From DATGUN01 sp035301285 (lineage in GTDB: Bacteria > Bacillota > Bacilli > Bacillales > Amphibacillaceae): a DNA stretch of 37,899 nucleotides. The notes under the pieces were generated by a model that ran no database searches, was not told the DNA's origin, and saw nothing but the letters and a program-made list of their open reading frames with translations. Below, in pieces: positions 33,066-37,899 of the stretch. The stretch covers positions 1 to 37,899 of the forward strand of contig DATGUN010000019.1 in NCBI GenBank assembly GCA_035301285.1, given 5' to 3'. Each line of letters opens with the position of its first letter. Positions within the stretch are counted from its first letter, which is position 1. The position numbers and the translations under genes are program-made.

Positions 33066-33091
33066 ACTCATCCATCCGGGTGAGTTTTTTT
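33066..33091 (+). terminator. Terminator after the thioredoxin-fold gene
   Basis: ACTCATCC / GGGTGAGT (one G-U pair) with a short loop and a run of seven Ts starts 28 bp after the stop codon. Confidence 0.85.
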
Positions 33092-33173
33092 GTAACATGA
33101 TATCTCAGCCATTTGAATAAGTCCCCTTCGCTTTTCCAATACTATAATAAGACAGATATTATAGGGTGACATC

Positions 33174-34175
33174 ATGATTGTAGAATTGTTTAAACATATT
33201 TATTTCCGACTTCCACTCATTCTTCGGCTGCTGATTACGATTCTTTTAATAATGGTTACTTTCGGAACAACCATTCATTTTATAGAACCACATACGTTTC
33301 CCACTATCTTTGAAGGAATATGGTGGGCTTTTGTGACTGGAGCAACGGTAGGTTTTGGTGATTTTGTCCCGCAAACGACTGCAGGAAGAATCCTCGGCAT
33401 CCTCCTTATCCTTTCAGGAGGTGGAATGATTACATTCTATATAACCGCTTTTTCATCATCAACCATTCAGTATGAACAACGATTGTCAACAGGAAAAGCT
33501 GCTTTTAAAGGATCCCGACATTCCATCTTCGTAGGTTGGAATGAACGGACTAGGCGGCTGATCGACATGACTTTGGAAAAAGACGATCAAACAGAAATCG
33601 TCATTATTGATAAATCGATTAAAAGTCTTCCCTACAAAAAAGTGCCCGTTCATTTTATACACGGGGATCCAACCGACGATCTAACATTAATACAAGCTAA
33701 CATCGAACACGCAGATAATATCATCATTAGCGCAGATATTGAAAAAAATGAACAGCAGGCAGATCATTTAACGATTTTAACCATAGTTGCTGTACGGGGA
33801 AACAACCATACCATTCGAATCGTCAGCGAAATCCTGTCACATCGGCAAATAGAAAATGCTTTACGCGCAGGTGCAAACACTATTTTACGTACAAATGACT
33901 TTATGAGTATACTGTTCTACCATGAATTGTTTCGACAAAATCAATCGGCACCATTTGAAGATCTAACACATGTACTGACAGAACTACAGTTTGAACACGC
34001 GTCCTTACCAACCCAACTTATCAATAAATCATATTTAGACGTCACCATGCATTACATTCAAAAAGAATATGTCATTCTTGGATTCGTACGGAATAACACC
34101 TATAACATCGCACCCCCAAATTTGACGGTGTTAAAACAAGGTGATGTGCTGATTTTTTTCCGGAAATGGGTATAA
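33174..34175 (+). CDS. yugO: Two-TM potassium channel with RCK/TrkA-N domain (YugO-like)
   Basis: This 333-residue membrane protein has TM1 (about 17-37), a pore helix and selectivity filter TVGFGD, TM2 (about 70-93), then a cytoplasmic TrkA-N/RCK domain (about 112-240) and a TrkA-C-like end. The Rossmann loop reads FVGWNERTRRLI in place of GxGxxG, which I believe is usual in the YugO group. YugO is the K+ channel used in B. subtilis biofilm electrical signalling. The ATG follows AGGGTGACATC, and a TATAAT at 33143-33148 is a likely -10. The following genes (yugI, pgi) match the yug region of B. subtilis. Confidence 0.9.
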   Translation: MIVELFKHIYFRLPLILRLLITILLIMVTFGTTIHFIEPHTFPTIFEGIWWAFVTGATVGFGDFVPQTTAGRILGILLILSGGGMITFYITAFSSSTIQYEQRLSTGKAAFKGSRHSIFVGWNERTRRLIDMTLEKDDQTEIVIIDKSIKSLPYKKVPVHFIHGDPTDDLTLIQANIEHADNIIISADIEKNEQQADHLTILTIVAVRGNNHTIRIVSEILSHRQIENALRAGANTILRTNDFMSILFYHELFRQNQSAPFEDLTHVLTELQFEHASLPTQLINKSYLDVTMHYIQKEYVILGFVRNNTYNIAPPNLTVLKQGDVLIFFRKWV

Positions 34176-34190
34176 CATTCACCCTATTTT

Positions 34191-34219
34191 TTGCGTAATA
34201 ACCTATTATGTGTTATTAT
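34191..34219 (+). promoter_or_regulatory. Putative promoter of the S1-domain gene
   Basis: TTGCGT (34191-34196), a 17-bp gap and TATTAT (34214-34219), with TGT directly before the hexamer as an extended -10, lie between yugO and the S1-domain gene. Confidence 0.55.
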
Positions 34220-34266
34220 CTTTTATTGTGTTTATAAAATCGAAAGAAGCATAGGAGTTGTTTAGC

Positions 34267-34635
34267 ATGACAAAGGAATTTGAAGTTGGACAAGTCGTTA
34301 ACGGAAAAGTAACGGGAATACAACCATATGGTGCGTTTGTCGCAATTGATGAAGATGTACAAGGATTGGTTCATATCTCTGAAGTAATGCATGGCTTTGT
34401 CAAGGATATCAATGATCATTTAACGATCGGTGATGAAGTACAAGTAAAAATATTGGATATAGATGAAGAAAATAATAAAGTTTCTCTTTCCATACGGGCA
34501 ACACAAGACAAACCAAGTCAACAAACGAGACCCAATCCCAGTCCTTCCTCAAGTAGCCAGGAATCAGGAGATGCTGGATTTAATACGTTAAAAGAAAAGC
34601 TCCAAGAATGGATCGAGCATTCTGAAGCACGCTAA
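34267..34635 (+). CDS. yugI: S1-domain RNA-binding protein (general stress protein 13, YugI)
   Basis: This encodes 122 residues from the ATG at 34267 with AGGAGTTGTTTAGC upstream (an ATG 9 bp earlier sits too close to it). Residues 6-75 form one S1 OB-fold: VGQVVNGKVTGIQPYGAFVAI, GLVHISEV and VKILDIDEENNKVSLSIRA. A disordered Ser/Pro/Gln linker follows, with a short amphipathic C-terminal helix ending WIEHSEAR. YugI/GSP13 is ribosome-associated and induced by stress. A terminator follows at 34649. Confidence 0.92.
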   Translation: MTKEFEVGQVVNGKVTGIQPYGAFVAIDEDVQGLVHISEVMHGFVKDINDHLTIGDEVQVKILDIDEENNKVSLSIRATQDKPSQQTRPNPSPSSSSQESGDAGFNTLKEKLQEWIEHSEAR

Positions 34636-34648
34636 AAAACAAATCACT

Positions 34649-34685
34649 AAAAAGCCACATGTCGCTCTATGTCATGTGGCTTTTA
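34649..34685 (+). terminator. yugI terminator
   Basis: AAAAGCCACATG / CATGTGGCTTTT, a perfect 12-bp stem, lies 14 bp after the yugI stop codon. Confidence 0.88.
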
Positions 34686-34804
34686 AACATATCATCGTTC
34701 TTTCTCCCCCTTTACACCCAACAACACGCCCTCGATTTTCATTTAGATTGCTTTCGATGATTCATTTCAAGTAAAATGGTGTTATATTGCAAGGGAGGAT
34801 TTTA

Positions 34805-36160
34805 ATGACACATATCACATTTTCTTATAATTATGCAAAAGACTTCATGTCTGATGAAGAGTTAAACAACTTGGAACCATTCGTAAAACAGTCCCATGAT
34901 ATCATCCATCAAAAAACCGGACCTGGCAGTGACTTCTTGGGATGGCTGGATTACAAAATGGATGAACACGAATATAAAAAAATAAAACATACCGCCAAAA
35001 CAGTTCAACAGAATTCCGATATACTACTTGTTATTGGCATAGGAGGATCCTATTTAGGAGCTAAAGCAGCCATTGAAATGCTTCACCATTCCTTCAGCCA
35101 TTTACTGGATCATGAACAAAACAAACCGGAAGTCATATTTGTTGGAAACCAGATGAGTGCTACATATATCAATGATTTGCTTGATGTGATCAAACATAAA
35201 GATGTTTCGATCAACGTCATTTCCAAAAGTGGTACAACGACCGAACCCGCCATTGCCTTTCGTATATTCCGGTCATTTTTGGAGGATAAATATGGTAAAC
35301 AGGAAGCGAAGAAACGAATATTCGCCACTACGGACAAAAATAAAGGGGCTCTAAAGGAACTGGCCGATCAAGAAGGATACGAAACATTCATCATTCCAGA
35401 TGATATTGGTGGTCGCTTTTCCGTTCAAACTGCAGTCGGTCTCCTTCCGATTGCCATAAGTGGAATTGACATCGATGCTATGACAGATGGAAAGAATCAA
35501 GCAATCAATGACTTATATGAACCATCACTGTTCAAGAATCCAGCGTACCTGTATGCCGCCGTTCGAAATGTGCTCTATCAAAAAGGAAAAACAACCGAAA
35601 TGCTAGTGAGCTACGAACCAAAACTTAAATATATTGCCGAATGGTGGAAACAATTATTTGGTGAAAGTGAAGGAAAAGACAAAAAAGGTATTTTACCTGC
35701 TTCCGTCAATTTCACAACCGATTTACACTCCATGGGCCAATACATTCAGGATGGACGACGTGATATTTTTGAAACGATTCTTAACGTACAAACAACGAAA
35801 AGGGACATCACCTTAAAAACCGATAAGCAAAATCTTGATCATCTGAATTACATTGCAGGCGAAACAGTTCATAATATCAACCAAAAAGCATACCAAGGAA
35901 CAATACTCGCACACACAGATGGCGGTGTTCCAAATATCATCATTGAACTTCCCGCTATAGATGCCTATACATTCGGTTATATGGTCTACTTTTTTGAAAA
36001 AGCATGTGCGATCAGTGGGCATCTACTGGGGGTCAATCCATTTAACCAACCGGGTGTTGAAGCTTATAAAAAGAACATGTTTGCCTTACTTGGTAAACCT
36101 GGGTTTGAGAATGAAAAAGATGCATTGGAAAAGCGATTATCTAATATAAACAAACACTAA
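34805..36160 (+). CDS. pgi: Glucose-6-phosphate isomerase
   Basis: This 451-residue glycolytic enzyme interconverts glucose-6-phosphate and fructose-6-phosphate. It has the phosphate-binding LLVIGIGGSYLGAKA and VISKSGTTTEPAIAFR, GGRFSVQTAVGLLP (active-site Arg), the catalytic-Glu region around residues 285-295, and the C-terminal NPFNQPGVEAYK with the catalytic Lys. Length matches Bacillus Pgi. The ATG at 34805 is chosen because AAGGGAGGATTTTA precedes it; the open frame starts 18 bp earlier, ahead of that site. It is followed by a distal terminator interrupted by an insertion sequence. Confidence 0.97.
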   Translation: MTHITFSYNYAKDFMSDEELNNLEPFVKQSHDIIHQKTGPGSDFLGWLDYKMDEHEYKKIKHTAKTVQQNSDILLVIGIGGSYLGAKAAIEMLHHSFSHLLDHEQNKPEVIFVGNQMSATYINDLLDVIKHKDVSINVISKSGTTTEPAIAFRIFRSFLEDKYGKQEAKKRIFATTDKNKGALKELADQEGYETFIIPDDIGGRFSVQTAVGLLPIAISGIDIDAMTDGKNQAINDLYEPSLFKNPAYLYAAVRNVLYQKGKTTEMLVSYEPKLKYIAEWWKQLFGESEGKDKKGILPASVNFTTDLHSMGQYIQDGRRDIFETILNVQTTKRDITLKTDKQNLDHLNYIAGETVHNINQKAYQGTILAHTDGGVPNIIIELPAIDAYTFGYMVYFFEKACAISGHLLGVNPFNQPGVEAYKKNMFALLGKPGFENEKDALEKRLSNINKH

Positions 36161-36276
36161 AAACAATGAGCAGAATGAATAAACCATATTTTTCTACAAA
36201 ATTTGGCAAAAGTAGGTTTATATTTTGATTATGTGGGTATACTTATTAATGTAAGACTTTCTCGTATTCCCCCTGT

Positions 36277-36308
36277 AAGCAAAGCGTCATTACGCTTTGC
36301 TTTTTTTT
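36277..36308 (+). terminator. Distal pgi terminator, T-tract now used as IS target site
   Basis: GCAAAGCGT / ACGCTTTGC, with a 4-nt CATT loop and outer AA/TT pairs, is followed by eight Ts (36301-36308). It lies about 120 bp after the pgi stop; the 36161-36276 spacer holds no gene. The insertion sequence begins at the base after the last T, and the same eight Ts recur beyond its other end. Confidence 0.88.
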
Positions 36309-36357
36309 GGCTCTATAATATTTGTTGGGGTAATAAAACAATTTTAAAAAATAAAAG

Positions 36358-36423
36358 CACGCAAACTCCTATTTTGTTAAACTTAGTTTAGACCAAAAAA
36401 CAAGCACAAAAAGGAGTTGCGTG
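36358..36423 (+). promoter_or_regulatory. Inverted repeat able to sequester the transposase ribosome site
   Basis: CACGCAAACTCCT (36358-36370) pairs with AGGAGTTGCGTG (36412-36423), a 12-bp stem with one bulged A and a 41-nt loop. The 3' arm contains the transposase Shine-Dalgarno. Transcripts entering from outside would fold and hide it, as known for IS10 and IS50. Confidence 0.65.
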
Positions 36424-36427
36424 TACC

Positions 36428-37651
36428 TTGAATTCTAACATTATTTTGCCAGGATTAGAAGAATTTATTATTACTAAGTCTTTGGAACATGAAAGTTCTT
36501 TTCACCTTCATGTGGAATTGGAAATAAATCCTCACGAATGTCCAAGGTGCGGTATCCTTACCAAAAAGATCCATGATTACCGCAGACAAAGAATACAACA
36601 CACTAAGGTATTTGGCAGGGAAGCAGTCATTTTTTATAGAAAGCGGCGCTATAAATGTTCAAATTCGAATTGTGAAAAAAACTTTTATGAAAGTAATCAA
36701 CTGGTGCGACGTTATCAACGCCAGTCAATAGAATTGAAACAAGCGATTGCTTTGGAACTTATACATGGTAAGAGTTTTAAAGATGTGGCTAGCCGATTCA
36801 ACACATCCTCAAGCACGGTAATTCGTCGTTTTGATGCAGTTAGTTCACCAATGCTGAGCGAGACAGAGGAGCTACCAGACATTATAGCGATTGATGAGTA
36901 CAAAGGAGACGCTGGCGGCGAAACATATCAAACGATTATAGCTGATCCGGTGAATCGAAAGCCATTAGAGATTTTACCTGATCGCAAAAAGGAAACATTG
37001 AAGACGTACTTAAAGGAATACGGCAGTAAGGTCGAAATGGTTGTCATGGATATGAGTCACTCGTTTAAAGCAGCTGTCGATCAGGCATTAGGGAGACCAA
37101 TCGTTATCGCTGATAGATTTCATTTTTGTCGCTATATTTATTGGGCAATGGAAAGAGTGAGGAGAAAAGAACAGAATGCGTTTGATGATTATGATCGTAA
37201 AAAGTGCAAGCGAATGAAGCATATCTTTTATAAACATCCGGAGAATCTTTCAGAGAAACAATCATGGTACTTGGAATATTATTTGAAGAAATCGGATTAC
37301 TTGAAGCGAGCCTATCAATTGAAAGAGGCATATCGCTTATGGTTTGTGACAGCTAAAGCGAATGGATCTAATGATTTGACGGATACAAAAGACAAACTTT
37401 ATCAATATTACGACCTAGTGAAGACATCTGGCATCATCGAATTTGAAAAGGCGATAGAAACGTTTCATAACTGGCAGAAAGAAATCATGAATAGTTTCGC
37501 ATTTGATTTACATAATGGCTATATTGAAGGTATTAACAATCAAACAAAAGTCATCAAACGAAATGCATTTGGATTTAAACGCTTTGATCGATTCAGAATG
37601 AAGATATTATTGCATCATCAATATAAAGATATTAATACACGAGTGGGATAA
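36428..37651 (+). CDS. ISL3-family transposase
   Basis: This 407-residue DDE transposase has an N-terminal zinc-ribbon pair CPRCG (about 37-42) and CSNSNC, a helix-turn-helix segment (KSFKDVASRFNTSSSTVIRRF), and catalytic residues Asp in IAIDEYKGD, Asp in VVMDMSHSF and Glu in NGYIEGINNQTK. It starts at TTG 36428, with AAGGAG 11 nt upstream; this site can be locked in a hairpin with 36358-36370. No stops or frameshifts, so the element is probably active. Confidence 0.95.
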   Translation: MNSNIILPGLEEFIITKSLEHESSFHLHVELEINPHECPRCGILTKKIHDYRRQRIQHTKVFGREAVIFYRKRRYKCSNSNCEKNFYESNQLVRRYQRQSIELKQAIALELIHGKSFKDVASRFNTSSSTVIRRFDAVSSPMLSETEELPDIIAIDEYKGDAGGETYQTIIADPVNRKPLEILPDRKKETLKTYLKEYGSKVEMVVMDMSHSFKAAVDQALGRPIVIADRFHFCRYIYWAMERVRRKEQNAFDDYDRKKCKRMKHIFYKHPENLSEKQSWYLEYYLKKSDYLKRAYQLKEAYRLWFVTAKANGSNDLTDTKDKLYQYYDLVKTSGIIEFEKAIETFHNWQKEIMNSFAFDLHNGYIEGINNQTKVIKRNAFGFKRFDRFRMKILLHHQYKDINTRVG

Positions 37652-37841
37652 TAATTTAGGAGTGAGCGTGATGCGCTCACCCCAACATTTGACTTAGAAC
37701 CTTTTTTTTATGGATTTAATGTCAAATGCAGGCGTCCTTGCACACGTTACCATTGAACCCCATAATCTGAAGTCGTTTCAAATGTGATTTACTGTAAAAT
37801 TCGCTATACTTAACATGAAATTCATTAAGGAGGTTCATTAA

Positions 37842-37899
37842 ATGGATGTATTTCAAAAAGTCGTAGATCGTAAACAAACACGCTCGGTTAAGTGGGATA
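37842..37899 (+). CDS. Start of a probable PatB/MalY-type aminotransferase (partial)
   Basis: Only the first 19 codons are present (MDVFQKVVDRKQTRSVKWD), after an excellent ribosome site AAGGAGGTTCATTAA. The segment ending TRSVKWD resembles the start of pyridoxal-phosphate cystathionine beta-lyases of the PatB/MalY group, where T-x-S-V-K-W-D is typical. TATACT at 37805-37810 is a possible -10 (with ATGTGA 17 bp upstream). The gene continues past the right edge, so the call rests on very little. Confidence 0.55.
   Translation, partial: MDVFQKVVDRKQTRSVKWD

Larger units (their letters stand above)
36309..37701 (+). mobile_element. ISL3-family insertion sequence, complete (1393 bp)
   Basis: Left end GGCTCTATAATATTTG and inverted right end GGTTCTAAGTCAAATG begin imperfect terminal inverted repeats. 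Over 23 bp they match at 16 positions and both finish in GTTGGGGT. The element is flanked by the 8-bp direct repeat TTTTTTTT (36301-36308 and 37702-37709), the duplication length expected for ISL3. One intact transposase gene fills it. Inside the right end is a GTGAGCG / CGCTCAC hairpin. The intact frame and exact target duplication point to a recent insertion. Confidence 0.93.

Noticed and set aside
1..37899. CRISPR array, prophage genes, or an att-flanked island
   Set aside because: No regularly spaced repeats, phage structural or integrase genes, or tRNA-end duplications were found. The only mobile element is the ISL3 copy.

Overview
The window looks like ordinary chromosome from a low-GC, Gram-positive Bacillaceae member. 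Shine-Dalgarno sites are strong AGGAGG types, starts include GTG and TTG, and control is by T-box, SAM and FMN riboswitches. Gene content and order (leuS, mnmM/ytqB, ytoA, metK, pckA, ytlACD, ytkD, men cluster, yugO, yugI, pgi) resemble Bacillus subtilis. A very acidic 1465-residue secreted subtilase suggests a halotolerant or halophilic relative such as the Oceanobacillus/Virgibacillus/Lentibacillus group. That placement is inference.

Layout. Bases 1-247 hold the 5' end of a leftward 16S rRNA gene, its leader and a near-consensus promoter. Next come a single-domain rhodanese and a divergent secreted protein of unknown function. leuS follows with a Leu(CTC) T-box leader, then mnmM and ytoA on the other strand. 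metK carries a complete SAM riboswitch and is divergent from pckA, which has a match to the CcpN operator. The ytlA-ytlC-ytlD ABC importer operon comes next, then an intergenic 61-bp tandem repeat, the Nudix gene ytkD, a small conserved gene, and a multi-helix MscS-like protein.

Bases 15058-22931 encode menaquinone synthesis: menF-menD-menH-menB-menE leftward and menA plus a hotdog thioesterase (menI) rightward. Together these cover every step from chorismate to demethylmenaquinone except MenC, whose gene is not here. Then come ribU with its FMN riboswitch, an AbrB-type regulator, a LysM-3D cell-wall protein, the large subtilase, an M42 aminopeptidase, a thioredoxin-fold protein, a YugO-like K+ channel, an S1-domain protein (YugI) and pgi.

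The right end carries a complete ISL3-family insertion sequence of 1393 bp. It sits precisely in the T-tract of an intrinsic terminator downstream of pgi, flanked by an 8-bp all-T target duplication. Its transposase start region can fold into a hairpin that hides the ribosome binding site. The window ends in the first codons of a probable PatB/MalY-type aminotransferase.

I found no CRISPR array, prophage, toxin-antitoxin pair, defence island or biosynthetic cluster. The less ordinary items are the IS-in-terminator arrangement, the tandem repeat, a triple 12-bp repeat far upstream of the subtilase, the missing menC, and a possible stress-type promoter on the MscS-like gene. Most of the window is well-conserved housekeeping sequence, and I do not see a convincing undescribed system.
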